64,000 nucleotides of DNA from Sacculina carcini (lineage: Eukaryota; Arthropoda; Thecostraca; Sacculinidae): the NCBI GenBank assembly GCA_916048095.2, contig OU696576.1:4254548-4318547 (forward strand), written 5' to 3'. Within the stretch, counting starts at the first letter, position 1. Each line of letters starts with the position of its first letter. Under the pieces are notes generated by a model. That model was given only the letters and a program-made list of their open reading frames with translations. It had not been told where the DNA came from and did not search any database. Positions 40,878-52,140 of this stretch are shown here, piece by piece. Made by a program: the position numbers and the translations under genes.

Positions 40878-42370
40878 TCAGCTTCTGACATGAGGCAGAT
40901 TGTTTTGGGAGAATGAGTTGTGATTTGATTTTAAGTGTGAGTGTTCCTTTTTGTGTTGTAGTGTTTTCTGTTGATTCTGTGTGGTTTGTAATGTATTCTG
41001 AGTGGCTTGCATGTTTTGAGATGTTTTTGAAAGATGTGCATCACTTTGCAGTGTTTTCTGATGATTTGTACAGTAGGAATGGTCTGCTGAGACATGTCGT
41101 TTCCGATCTATGTGTGTACGTGATATTTTTGTGTTCTCCACTTCAGCTGATACTTGTGTGCTAGTCTCTTCTGTTTGCACCTCGCGATGGTTGTCATCAC
41201 GCCTTGACAGTATTGTCAAAGGAGGTAGACCTGGAATTGGATCAGTCTGTGTTGTTGAGTGCACCATTTGTGGTTTTTGTGTGTCACCTACTACCGCTGA
41301 GTAAGGTTTTCGCGATGTGTTAGGTGAACTTTCAGCCTGCATTTTTCGCGCTTCCTCGAAAGAAACATTGTGAATGGCCTTGATACGACAAATGTCTCTT
41401 TCCTGTTGCCATGTTGGACATTCATTGGACCCAGTTGTGTGTGTCTCACTTTTACAATTGTAACAGTGTTGTGGTCGCGAGCATGGACTGTCACTGTGCG
41501 CTGTTTCACCGCACCCGCTACACACTGGTTGTCTACGACAATTGCGTGTGCCGTGACCATAGCTGTGGCAGTTGAAACAACGCATTGGTTTGGGAATATA
41601 TACGCGTACCTCATACCGTATGAATCCTGCGTGTACATGTTCGGGGCGATTGGTTCTGTCAAAGGTCAAAATCAGCAAGTTAGTTGGCACGCGGTCCCCC
41701 GACCTGATCGTGCTTACACGTGGTACACCTCAGTTACTCCCTCACTCTCCATTCCGCTCTGTATCTCTGTCTCCGTGAGCTCACGCAATTCAGGGGCATA
41801 GATTAATCCTCTGCTGCTGTTTCTTCTCGAGTCTAGTTCGCTAGTCACGGGCTGTTGACAAAACTCCTTCAAACTCAGCAGTTTCCCTGTTTGTTTGGCA
41901 TTGTGAGTCTCAATAATTATTGAGCCATCAAACGGTGTTTCATATTTGAACATTTGATTTCCAAGATGATATTTCAGCTCATTGCAGGGCCAGAACGGAC
42001 CAATCTTGCGAAAAGAGAACGAATTGTTTGCTTTCAGCACTACGTAAGATCCCTCTGGGTCAAATTGCTTAGCCTTACTTGTTGCCGGGTCATTTCGGAT
42101 TCTAGTAGTCACCATACGTTCATTTGTGTTAGGCATCTGACATTTCGTGGTCTGGTTCGAAGCCGGGTCAGTTCCATTTGTTTGTTTCTTACGGTCATCC
42201 ATTCGATTGAGAGTTTTCGGGTCCGTAGTGGGTGTCGCGTCAATTCCAGACCCCACTGATTCGTCACTCAATGAGGACTCCTCAGTAGAGTGTTTTCTCA
42301 TTCTCCGTTTTTTCGGGTTTTCCGGGGCCCAGGGGGTCCAGGGGACCCCCCCCACAACCGGTTTGGGCAT
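40878..42370 (-). pseudogene. I-like ORF1: Gag-like RNA-binding protein
   Basis: 41714-42370 is the N-terminal half from MPKPVVGG, basic and Ser/Thr-rich, then a PRE_C2HC/RRM-like segment (PEGSYVVLKANNSFSFRKIGPF). 40878-41690 is the second half with LLILTFDRTNRPEHV and three knuckles (CFNCHSYGHGTRNC, CSGCGETAHSDSPC, CYNCKSETH...C), ending in a Gln/Asn/His-rich tail. A short indel around 41708 separates the halves. Length and layout are typical for ORF1 of arthropod I/Jockey LINEs. It would coat the element RNA. Confidence 0.88.
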
Positions 42371-42549
42371 TGAGTACACCAGTCTATAGAAGATTGGAAA
42401 TCTCTCACCGGGTTTGAAGTGAAGAAGAAAAAGAGGGCGTGTCGGTACAAATGCTGCGTCAAAGTCCACTGGAAGAAAGATATTGACACCACCAAAGCAC
42501 AAACACGAATGCATTCAGTGCAAACACGAATGCATGCATATTCAGTGAA

Positions 42550-42620
42550 GGCATTGAATGCCTTGAACGCGTCGTAAGCGTCGCTGTCGCATCTTGATCA
42601 GATCAGATAAGAGACGAGAG
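42550..42620 (-). repeat. dispersed repeat R, copy 4, right fragment
   Basis: GGCATTGAATGCCTTGAACGCGTCG continues the R edge cut by the LINE; the pre-insertion order matches R copy 1 at 19930-19950. A GATCAGATCAGATAAG stretch follows. Confidence 0.7.
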
Positions 42621-42788
42621 TTTGGCCTTTACAACGGCACTCTCTGATGCTATTTGTATTCTATCTGTAAACACACAACAGTGCCTTATGTTGGCACTCG
42701 AATAACCAGTCTATACACATACATATGTACCTTAAATTACACTTATAAATGCACATAATCACCCTAAACTGGCACACAACACATTACA

Positions 42789-42870
<82 letters not shown>

Positions 42871-43169
42871 ACACATTTATAGATATGTATATATACATGC
42901 AACCTATAAACCACATAACAGACGTTTGTTTTTTTTTCACGTATCAACATCCAAACCCACCTAGACATATGCCCAGATTTACTCGAACAATTTACAATAC
43001 ACACTCACATGACACATGTATACAAATCACTAGTTAACGCATACATATAACACAAAATACTACACATAATTTTTTTTTTTCTACCAATATTTTTTTTTCT
43101 TAAATTCAACAGGCATCGCTAATATTATGTACAAATATGAGTTATGCATAAAGGCCAGGTCGCATCTTG
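42621..43169. repeat. AT-rich interval with long (TA)n
   Basis: Contains a (TA)n microsatellite at about 42792-42866 and T-homopolymers near 43070-43100. ORFs on both strands across it are simple-sequence artefacts. Confidence 0.85.
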
Positions 43170-44735
43170 GGCCGTTGTGACGGAACGGATGGCGACCTGG
43201 AACGGATGGCGACCTGACGTTTGCGACGCGTTCAAGGCATTTAATGCCTTCACCGAACATTAATTCCTTCACTGAAACGTGTAGGGTTTGTTATTATCTG
43301 TTATGAAATTGCATTTGTTGTTTGAATAGTTTCTTGCTATCATATTCTAAGTTCACATTGATTTAATAAGTCTTATTGGGGCCTTTATTTACTTGAGTGC
43401 TTATTATGGTGTCTTATTTTCGTTGCAGTGGAAGTTGTAAGGACCAATTCCATTGTTTTGTTGTGGGAATGGTCTCTGTTCAGGAAAATAGCTGCAGACG
43501 TTGAGTTATTATCTAAGTGATATTTGTCTTTGTGTACAATGTTATTAATCAGTGAGTAATGTCTGAGTAATATAACTTTTGAGAACCTTCTACGGTCCTC
43601 GATTATATAACTCGCTCCCTTCTCATATCACCTCCTCGCTCACGCATCGATCTTTTACCTCTTCTCTACGTAAACATCTTGTCGAAATTTCCTTTGATCC
43701 CGTGACTCATTCCTTGACTCCTTTTGCCTCTCTCTGATATGTGTGTGGGCGCGAATGCATGTATGTTTGTGTTTACCTATGTTTTAGTCTAATTATGTTT
43801 ATTGTACTCTGTTATTGTGTTCTTCAATCACCCTTCAATGTGTTCTTCTCATTGTGTAAATGTGTTCATTGTGTTATTTGAATCGTGTAATATTTATTCA
43901 TTCATGTGTTCTTTTTATTGTTTGTGTAATAACTGTTTAGCTTTGTCCGCTTGTACATACTGTTTAGCTGCTGCGCGCCCGTGTATGACAGGCGCTATAA
44001 CAAATACACTGAACTGAACTGAACCTTGCATTACTGTGTTTGTGGTGTAGTCGTATTGTAGGTCCCGAACATGAGTTTTTGGGGATTTCGTTCTGAGCGT
44101 CTTTTCTACATGTGTTCATTGCATGCTCCATCTGTTTTCGTTTTTCCTCCTTTTCATGTGTTATGTTGTCAGCCCTGTATTTCTTACTATTTTTACGAGT
44201 TTTGTTTGGCAATTGAACCGAATAAAATCGTTGATTGGTGGTTTGTTATTCTACGCGTGAGCATGTGCATATTTAGGGAAAACGCTTCAAGGCCCATTTT
44301 TCGATTGGTGACTGTACCAATCGAAGCTACCTACACACGTTTTAAATGTGTGTAGGTGTACACGCACATTCACATAGGAGTCATTTGTAGTGAACCACAG
44401 GCTTGGTTCATCCTTAGATTCTTCTGAAATTTCTTAGTTCATTGTTGACTGTCGAAGTGTCTCTTGAGTGACTGTTTTCTGAGAATGCATGGCTGATTTA
44501 TAGCTCGCCTTACAATCAAAGCATCACCATCTCTTACTAAATCAAATCTTGTTATGCCATGGGGCTAGCAGAGTGGAATGCAGATGTCCATGTCCACAAT
44601 GACTACAGGTCCCCCTTCACTATGGAAAGTATTATCCGCTCAGAGGCGGGGTCTCATAGCTGCCACGCTGCTCGCTGTGACCTGCTTCTCATGGACGGAA
44701 TTCGAGCATACACATACACACACACATTGTGTTCA
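43170..44735 (+). repeat. dispersed repeat R, copy 3 (most complete), interrupted by a LINE fragment
   Basis: R runs from a GC-rich edge with two ACGGATGGCGACCTG repeats (43187-43213) and the palindromic AAGGCATTTAATGCCTT core (43228-43244), through 43250-43575 (shared with copy 1). After a LINE fragment it continues at 44034-44735 (shared with copy 2), ending at a CA-rich tract. Removing the LINE piece gives about 1.1 kb. At 43512-43519 it has the single, empty CACTTAGA site (as its complement). There is no long ORF. It may be a non-autonomous element; its class is unknown. Confidence 0.75.
43579..44033 (+). mobile_element. CR1/L2-like LINE 3' fragment in R copy 3
   Basis: The plus strand encodes the tail of ORF2 (RLYNSLPS, SFTSSLRKHLVEISFD, HSLTPFAS), parallel to the C-terminus of the LINE at 29443. 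It ends GGCGCTATAACAAATACA with a (CTGAA)n tail, while the larger LINE has a (TTGA)n tail: related subfamilies with different tail repeats. 5'-truncated. Confidence 0.82.
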
Positions 44736-44829
44736 ACACTAATCTGAGTAGAATCCGATTGGTTGATGCTGAACAAGTGTTATACTAACTATACAGTTTG
44801 AACTTGGACGCCCACTGGATAATCTGATG

Positions 44830-47285
44830 TTTGATTATTGAAGAGGGCAGCGATGTTAGTAAATATACCCTGATGATGATGAACAGAGTCTATGATGAAA
44901 ACATTGTATTTGCAACAGAAGGTCACCCTAGGCATCAAACAACGCATCACACGAAAAAGTGGAAACTCAAGAAGGCGGACTGGCTAAAATTAATGACTGA
45001 ACCAGATGTCTACATCCAACGAGGGTCAATCCGTACAGAACGGGGTAACAAAAATCACTGATACACTAATAGCGGCAGCAGAAATATATATTCCGCTGAC
45101 CGGCAAATTTCATAAATACGCTCCTGTTCCCTTGTCCCTTGACGAGTGTCGAGTGCCAGAGTTGTGGCGCTTCAAAAAAGAACCCTTCAAAGGATCAGCT
45201 GACAGGGCACGGCCGAGAACAGGAAGAGTTGTGCCGTCTGCGGGCTGTGGCCTGTCACATTATTAGACAATCTAAAAAGACTGCATGACAAACATATCTA
45301 GATTCTCTTAACAAGGACACTCCAATGAGAACGATTTGCTCCGACAGTGCTGCCCTTGCTCCAGGTGAGCGGCATAAATATAACAGAGCCACAAGAGATA
45401 GTGGATGAAATGTCGGCCGCCCGTGGGAGCTGTCAGTTCTGGCCAACACCCGTCTGCCGAGTTCAATATCGCAGCACAAAGATAGTTAATTGCAGCGCTC
45501 AACTGGTATTCTACGAGCGACCACCTTGAGTACAATGGCCTATTCACAACCGAATAACTGAATAGTGCAATACGTCTAGCCGGCAATACATCCACCGGAC
45601 CAGATCGCCTGCATTATGCATTTTTAGACGTTTATCTCAGGACACTTTTAACCAGATCTTATCAACTTTTAACCAAATATGGACTTCAGGATAATACCCA
45701 CAACAATGGAATTGCCATTCCATTACTGAAACCGGGTAAATTCCCAAATATGCCAGCATCGTACTGGCCAATAACACCAACCAGCAAAACTCATGACAAA
45801 GCTCGTGGAGCGCATTGTGCTCCGCCGCCTCACACACGTGCTGGAAAACGCGCAGCTATTGTAAAAAAATCAGTGCGGATTTCGGCCAGGACGATTAGCC
45901 GTCGATCACACTGTGCGTTTAGAAGCCGATATCGGGAACAGCTTCAAACGCAAAATGTGTACAACAGCGGCATTTATAGATATTACGAATGCCTATAACA
46001 TTGTGTATCCATATATGGTATTGAACGATCTGCACAAAATGGTATTTGAGATTATTTGAGGGTAACGTATGCATAATTTTTTTCAATCGAACAACGATCT
46101 TTTTTTAATCAAATTGCAGGATTTATGTATCACCAGTGCCACACAAACATCGGACACCCGCAATGAAGCTGCCTATCGACCATCTTCTTTAATGTTATGA
46201 ACACCGATGTATTTTCCAATGTACCCAACGGAGTCAACTACTCACTGTATGTGGACAACTGTGATGTGTGGACGTCGATTGTGGATGCCCGGCGAGCGCT
46301 CGGCTTGCTGCTGCACCGTCTGACTGTGTGATCGGAACGGAACGGGCAGCAGTTTTCAACCGGCAAATCGGTCGCAGTGGTTTTGTCGGCACATCGTCAT
46401 GCACCACCAACGCTGCTTCTCCGGGTTTGAGACAGAGATACCGTTTGATCAGAAATTTTAGTTTCTAGGATTACACCTAGATAATAGGCTCAACATGAGA
46501 GGTCCTGTCGAACATCTAAGGCAGAAAAGCATGAAGAAATTGAACATACTGAAGGTGATACAAAGCCAATACAACGGTGCAGACTCCACAATGATGGTCC
46601 GACTGTACAAGAATATGGTGCGCCCGATTTTGGAACACGGAGTGGAAGTGTATTCAGCGGCGTCATCGTCAATTCAGCTGTCACCCAACACGGTGCAGAA
46701 CGATTGTCTAAGACTGGCCACCGGCGCCTTCAGAACAATCCCGGTCAAAGTGCTGCACGGTTACACAGGAGTCGAAACCTTGAGAATACGACAAGAGTTG
46801 TAATTAAGGTATTTCGCTGAAACACTATCGATTCCTGGTCATCCAGCACATCACTTTGCTGCGGAAACTCCACCGTTACATACAACCCAGCGACTGCCGC
46901 AATTCGTCCAGAAAATGGGCACCAGAGGCCGGAAAGCCAAGCGGTATCTGCAGATCGACGGCGAGTTGACATAATCAGTGCCAGTAATACCACCGCGTGG
47001 TCAATGACGCGCCCTCTGGTCAAATGTCCGTATGAAAACAAAAATGATGCACACTTAAGACAGGAGTTCTTCAAAGTGAGAGCAGAAATACCCGATGCGG
47101 TATTCGTGTACATCGACGGCTCACGAGCGGAGCGTCGCACGGTATGCGCTGTATACACTTCCGGCAAATCGGCGAAAGAGCCGCTAACAGGACCGGCACA
47201 AATCAGCCACTATAGCCTACCAGACTGGGCGTCCGTCTTTGACGCCGATCTTTACGCTATTCACAAGGCAACTAAATGGTGCTAG
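44830..47285 (+). pseudogene. decayed I-superfamily LINE ORF2 remnant
   Basis: Plus-strand pieces in order: a linker (KKWKLKKADWLK, 44950), RT fingers (GNTSTGPDRLHYAFL near 45580), IDITNAYN (near 45975), a palm region (NYSLYVDNCDVW near 46240, where the usual YADD reads YVDN), thumb (NMRGPVEHLRQKSMKKLNILK, 46494; CLRLATGAFRTIPVKVLHGY, 46708) and the start of RNase H (VFVYIDGSRAERRTVCAVY, 47103). Many frame changes and stops separate them. It resembles the I-like LINE in layout but is far more diverged, and it stops abruptly after 47285. Confidence 0.75.
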
Positions 47286-47477
47286 GAAGCCAGATTCAAG
47301 ATAGGAAGATAGGAAGTCATATATAGTCAAACTCCGTTTATAGAAATCCGCGATTATAACTATTGATCACCAGCACATCGATTTTATTCCTCAACAAATT
47401 TGAGAAGATAATAGGAGTATGGAAATGACTGGCCAACAACGTACATATCACAATTTACAACAATTCGCCCTGCGGTA
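47286..47477. other. short unassigned interval
   Basis: AT-rich, with a small AAGATAGGAAG direct repeat near 47297-47317. Nothing else is supported. Confidence 0.4.
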
Positions 47478-48223
47478 TAGGGGTTAGAATTATGCCGCCG
47501 TAGCTGCCGCGTGTCGTAAAAGGTGACTAAAGGCAGACATGTCTGGTCAGGTCTCGGCCTGCTACTGGTAACGTATAACCTGGTACAACCAGACGCATGG
47601 TCGTAATGTCGGGACTAATCCGTCTCCCCCACTGGACTATGCCAGTGAGGAGGGTGGCCAGACACCCAGCAGAAAGAAAAACAAGACCTGTCAAAGGGTG
47701 GAGAAGCTGATTCTGCAGCCAACGACCATCTGGAAACCCTCCCCCGTCGTATCGGCAAACAGGATTCTGGCCGCTGAGTGTCACGTCACCCGGAGTGTAG
47801 TGGTGGCGTGACGCAACACTCGGCTTCGGCCTGCGCGTCGAACCCCGACGGGCCGCTGTTTGGCTCCTCGACAATGGAGAGAATGGTCCAACGCCGGCAC
47901 GGGTGGCCGGATAGGGCTCAAGAGTGTCAAGGGCGAGGTGCCTGGTGCTCGAGGGGGGCCCCGCCCGGTGCAGTGTCCGCCGTTTGCAATGGGGCTGCAG
48001 TTGCTGAGTCCAGATGGATCGTGGGGGGTCACTGGTCCGGGTTCGGTGCTGTAGCTCCCGCTGACTCTTACCGGGCGGATCTCGCAGCGAACTCAGGGGC
48101 ATTCTGTGCCCCTACAGCGCGCACGGCCACTGGCGTGGCATCCCATGCTGGATCGGCTTGTCCCGCCAGTAGGGCCCCGTGCACAGGTGGGTGGTCGTGC
48201 GCGCAGATACTCAAAACAGATAC

Positions 48224-48625
48224 ATGGCTCCAAAACCATCCACCACTCCACCTGCTGGTCGTCCATCGGGCGATCGGCCACAGCCGCCGAAAGGTGGCCG
48301 TACTCTGATCCACTTGCACGATGAGAGTCGTGTTGCACCTGTGCTGATGGTGCTGGTTTTTGCCAGCACCAATGAACATATGGAATTGTCCTCGTTGAAC
48401 CCATTCCGTCGTCTGGATGGATTCAAGAGCATTGGAGACGCGCCTGTCGAGGCCAGCCGACAGAGAGACGGTTATCTGTTGGTCAAGTACGGATCTGAGA
48501 CGGCAGCATCCCGCGCGATGAAGGCCGACACATTTCGGTATCGCGTGGGCTCGGGCAATGATCTGTATTTATATGTATTTTATTGTATTATATCTATTTT
48601 ATGTCCATTTTACAATGCAATATAA
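48224..48625 (+). pseudogene. LINE family S ORF1, N-terminal part
   Basis: Starts MAPKPSTTPPAGRPSGDRPQ and continues with a segment like the PRE_C2HC/RRM area of LINE Gag-like proteins (LSSLNPFRRLDGFKSIGD, GYLLVKYGSETAASRAM). It is cut before any zinc knuckle, running straight into endonuclease sequence in another frame. Copy b at 50291 has the same N-terminus (GGRPSGDRSRPSKGN). Confidence 0.65.
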
Positions 48626-48892
48626 GAGGTATTAGGTCGAATTTTAATGATTTAGTTCATATTTTGCGCTCCCTACAACCATCGATTTTAGCAATACAGT
48701 AGACTAAGCTTTTAACTTCTTCGTATTTCAGTGTTCACGATTTTAATGTTTTTAGATATGATAATCCCAGCTCGTCTATAGCCCAAATCCTAAACTACTA
48801 AATCCCAGCTCGCCCGATATCGTTGACCTCCAGTCTCTGCAAACTGTTAATGAAAATGTTAACTGAAAACTGAAACTGAAAAAGAACTGAAA

Positions 48893-50040
48893 TTGTTAAA
48901 GAAAATGGTTTGTAGACGGCTGGTATGGTTTCTGAAACGCGGTCGGCTGTTCAATGGTGCCCAGTGCGGGTTTCGCCAGGGCCGTTCAAGGTTAGACCAC
49001 TTGGTGACCATCGACTCTCGCGTACGTGAAAGTTTCACGCGAGGTCACCACGTCGGGGCGATACTTTTTGACATCGAAAAGGCATATGTCACCACATGGC
49101 GACATGTAATTATTTGCAAACTACATCGCTGCGCTGTCAGAGGCAACATGGGGAGGTTTGTACACAATTTACTCTTACACCGCACATTCTGTGTACGTGT
49201 GGGTTACTCCCTGTCTCGTCCGTTCGATCAAGCAGAAGGCGTTCCACAGGGTAGTGTGCTCAGCATGGCCCTTTCGGCCTTATGATCAACGACATTGACG
49301 TGCATTTGCCTCCCTCGATTGGACGGTCTCTATTTGTGGACGACTTTGCCATATAGTGTTCATCCCGCAGCACTGTCGCTTTGCAGCGTCAGCTGCAGCT
49401 GTTGGTAAACAAAATAGAGACTTGGGGAACGCGTAACGGCTTCCGCTTCTCGACGTTCAAAACGGTCGGTGTACATTTCTGCCGCCGTCGAGGTGCATGC
49501 CCTGACATGTAAGTCGAATTGTACGGCAGTGCTGTCTCATTCCAACGCACGGTTCCGTTTTTAGGGGTCACATTGGACTCGCGCTTTACCTACACCGACC
49601 ATATTTTTCTGCTGAGAACCACATGTCTCAAATCACTAAATGTGCTGAAGACTGTATCCCACATGCGGTATGGAGCAGATCAGCAATCTCTTCTCCTTTT
49701 GTACCGCTCGTTAGTCAGATCTCGTCTCGATTACGCAAGTATCGTATATGATCTGGCTTCGGAATCAGCCAAAAGCCGTTTGAATGCCGTACACCACTCT
49801 GGGATACACATTGCCACCGGCGCGTTTCGCACTTCGCCAATTGTCAGTCTCCTTTTTGAGGCTGATGAGGCTCCGCTGGCGCTCCGTCGTCAAGAGCTGA
49901 GCATGCTTTATTCTTGCAAGCTGGCAAACACCCATGAAAACCCCGCGTGTGAGGCAGTCTTTTCCCAGTATGTGCCTGAGGAGCAGCACTTTCCAGGACC
50001 TCAACGTTCTATACTGCCTTTGATCTGTTCAGACTATTGA
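48893..50040 (+). pseudogene. LINE family S ORF2, RT remnant of copy a
   Basis: 48893-49285 has RT motifs CGFRQGRSRLDHLVT, ILFDIEKAYVTTW and GVPQGSVLSM. The palm active site near 49330 reads as a diverged VDDFA. 49519-50040 has thumb motifs (LGVTLDSRFTYTDHI, SRLDYASIVYDLASES, ATGAFRTSPIVSL). The pieces lie in different frames with stops between them, and RNase H is missing in this copy. Confidence 0.78.
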
Positions 50041-50290
50041 CGAGGCTCTCGGAGAGAAGCAGTCGGCGGTCATTGATGGCCACTTTTTGAGTTTTTACGG
50101 CCTTTGCCTTTTATAATAATTTGTTGAGTTTTATTTCTTAACTTTCACATCCATTTTATTCTCCATCACATATATTTCATCGTTACATTCCTCTTGTCCA
50201 TCATTTTAGGGTATTTCAGTTGTGAATGGACTGTGGGGTGCCGTACGGTCCCAGACGCCGGTGCACCCCAGGAACACCAATAACGAACGA

Positions 50291-50880
50291 ACGAACCTCG
50301 ACGGGGCCGCTGTTTGGCTCCTCGACAGTGGATATACTTGTCCGGCGCCGGCACGGGTGGCCGGATAGGGCTGAAGAGACCAAGGGTGTGATTGTTTGGG
50401 GTTCGGGGGGGGGGGGCTCGCATCGGTACAGTGAATGCCGTTCTGCATTTGGGGCGCGTTTGCCGGGTCCATATGGATCGGTGGGAGTCACTGGTTCGGG
50501 TTTGGTGCTGCATCTCCCGCGGTCTCGTGCCGGGCTGAGCTCGCAGCGAGCTCATAGGTATTCTGTGTCCGTACAGCGTGCACGGTCACTGGCGTGGCAT
50601 TCCATATAGGCTCTGCCCGTCCCCCCAGTAGGGTCCCGTGCAGAGGTGGATGATAGTGTACGCAGAGAACAATGTTTTTACATGGATTAAAAACCCCAAA
50701 ATACCCTCCTGGTGGTCGTCCCTCGGGCGATCGGTCACGGCCGTCGAAAGGCAATCGTACATTGAGTGTCAGTGATGTTTTTATCCATCACCGACGAGAA
50801 AGTGAAACTGGCGGCCTTGAATCCGTTCAGACGTGAAGCCTCAATTGCATAATGTGCCACAAGGGTACAAAGCAAACCAA
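50291..50880 (+). mobile_element. LINE family S, copy b (5' fragment)
   Basis: About 590 bp matching the GC-rich leader and ORF1 start of copy a (compare 47846-48330). It begins GACGGGGCCGCTGTTTGGCT directly after the tail of copy a, giving a head-to-tail pair, and then breaks off near 50880. A G12-type run (about 50405-50416) lies inside. Confidence 0.75.
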
Positions 50881-51229
50881 TATAACGTACAACTTCAGAG
50901 ACATAAGAGAGTGTTTAATCTACCGAGTGATTATAAACATAGGCCCATCAAATCACTTTTTGTACGCCACCTCATACGCGCTTTTTGAATCGTGAGTGTG
51001 TCTACATTGACGACCGTATATCTTCGCCGCGATGTGTTTGTGTCTTTGAACACATCATTGATGTCGTCGTCAGAATATCCTGTAAATGCAGGCTCACGGA
51101 CACCAGGCTGGGAAACATCGATTAAATTCGACCAATGTTCCGCATCTGAATTTTCAACGTGTATTTTAGCATGAATTAATGAGTATATATCTACTAGTTG
51201 AAAGTGAGATTTTGACAATCAATTTGGCG
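50881..51229. other. unassigned interval with a minus-strand ORF
   Basis: A 95-codon minus-strand ORF (50931-51218) with an acidic YSDDDINDVF segment is present. I recognise no domain in it. It may be a transposase scrap or chance. Confidence 0.25.
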
Positions 51230-51940
51230 TAAAATGTGAAAAATATATGCCTATCACTAATATGTGTCAAATTTCAGTTTTCTCCGTTATTCAGAGTAAT
51301 TTCCTCAAAAATTGGTTAGACATAAACATTTAATATTTTATATTCCTAATTAGCATGTTCACATGTATCCCATAGCATATGCATAATATTGAAATATTTA
51401 AATCAAATTGATCTAGTACACATTGGATAAATATGTAATTCTAACCCTTTTTAAATATTCAAATGTATTTGCTGACAAATTGGTTAAAGGTAGAGATGTA
51501 ATTTTATGACATTCTTACTCAGCGCAAAAAATATATCTTTACTTTGACAAATATATATTTTAAATGATGTGAAAATCGACCCATTCCATGGTCTATCACA
51601 AAAATGTGTCAAACTCCAGTTTTCGCCCAAAGTCAAAGTAATTTCCTCAAAAATGGTCAAACTTGGACTTTTATTTTTTTATCTTCTTAATCAGCATGGT
51701 TACATGTATCCCGTATCATATACACAACATTAAAATATTAAAATATAATTGGTCCAGGAGGCATTAGATATATGCGCTATTTTATTTTTTTCTCGAATTT
51801 TCAAATACATTTTCTGAAAAATTGGTTAACGTTAAATACCTGATTTTATCATATTCGTAATCAGCGCGAAAAGCTGCACCTATCTCCACCTTGACATTTG
51901 TAAAATTAAAAAAGTTAAAAATCGACCCACCCTATTGACC
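51230..51940. repeat. two diverged monomers of a ~342-bp AT-rich satellite-like repeat
   Basis: Landmarks recur at a spacing of 342-346 bp: CTATCAC plus ATGTGTCAAA (51251 and 51593), AGTAATTTCCTCAAAAA, GTTCACATGTATCCC/GGTTACATGTATCCC, and AATCGACCCA (51574 and 51920). The units differ at perhaps a fifth of positions. There is no ORF. This is a tandem dimer of an old satellite or of a larger unit's internal repeat. Confidence 0.8.
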
Positions 51941-52140
51941 AACTTTTGACGATCGACACACGCGTTCGTGAGTGTGTTTCGCTTGGTCAAAATGTCGGGG
52001 AAATATTTTTTATTGAAAAGGCATTTGACACCACATAGAGCCATGGTAGCATGGCCAACCTCTAGCCTGGGTGTTAGAGGCAACATGGGACACTTTATTC
52101 AAGGGTTCTTGTCCGACCGCACTTTTAGGGTGTGAGCTGC
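51941..52140 (+). pseudogene. LINE family S RT scrap
   Basis: The plus strand resembles the RT stretch of copy a at 49010-49200 (DTRVRE..., FIEKAFDTT, VRGNMG-like), with several stops. About 190 bp only. Confidence 0.55.

Larger units (their letters stand above)
36941..42537 (-). mobile_element. near-intact I-like LINE with 12-bp TSD
   Basis: A 5597-bp non-LTR retrotransposon on the minus strand, flanked by the exact duplication ATATTCAGTGAA (36929-36940 and 42538-42549). Its 3' end is a short (CAA)n tail (36941-36961). Two ORFs: ORF1 with three zinc knuckles and ORF2 with endonuclease, RT and RNase H, the layout of the I superfamily. Full length, with one small frame disruption in each ORF. 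It is inserted exactly in the palindromic edge of an R repeat. Confidence 0.93.
47478..50290 (+). mobile_element. LINE family S, copy a (5' region, ORF1 start, deleted ORF2, 3' end)
   Basis: It opens with CTGCGGTATAGGGGTTAGAA and TCGTAAAAGGTGACTAA, a 5'-UTR style shared by several invertebrate LINEs. It continues through a GC-rich leader (47840-48220), ORF1 start (48224), endonuclease start (QCNIRGIRSNFNDL, near 48615), a jump to RT (48893-49285) and thumb (49519-50040), and ends with the family 3' end GTGCCGTACGGTCCCAGACGCCGGTGCACC plus a (CGAA)n tail. Most of endonuclease and part of RT are missing, so it is internally deleted. I use 'S' only as a label for copies in this window. Confidence 0.78.

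Noticed and set aside
42749-43004. ORFs across the (TA)n run
   Set aside because: Simple-sequence artefact on both strands.
50931-51218. Minus-strand 95-codon ORF as a real gene
   Set aside because: No recognisable domain, no context and short; left as unassigned.
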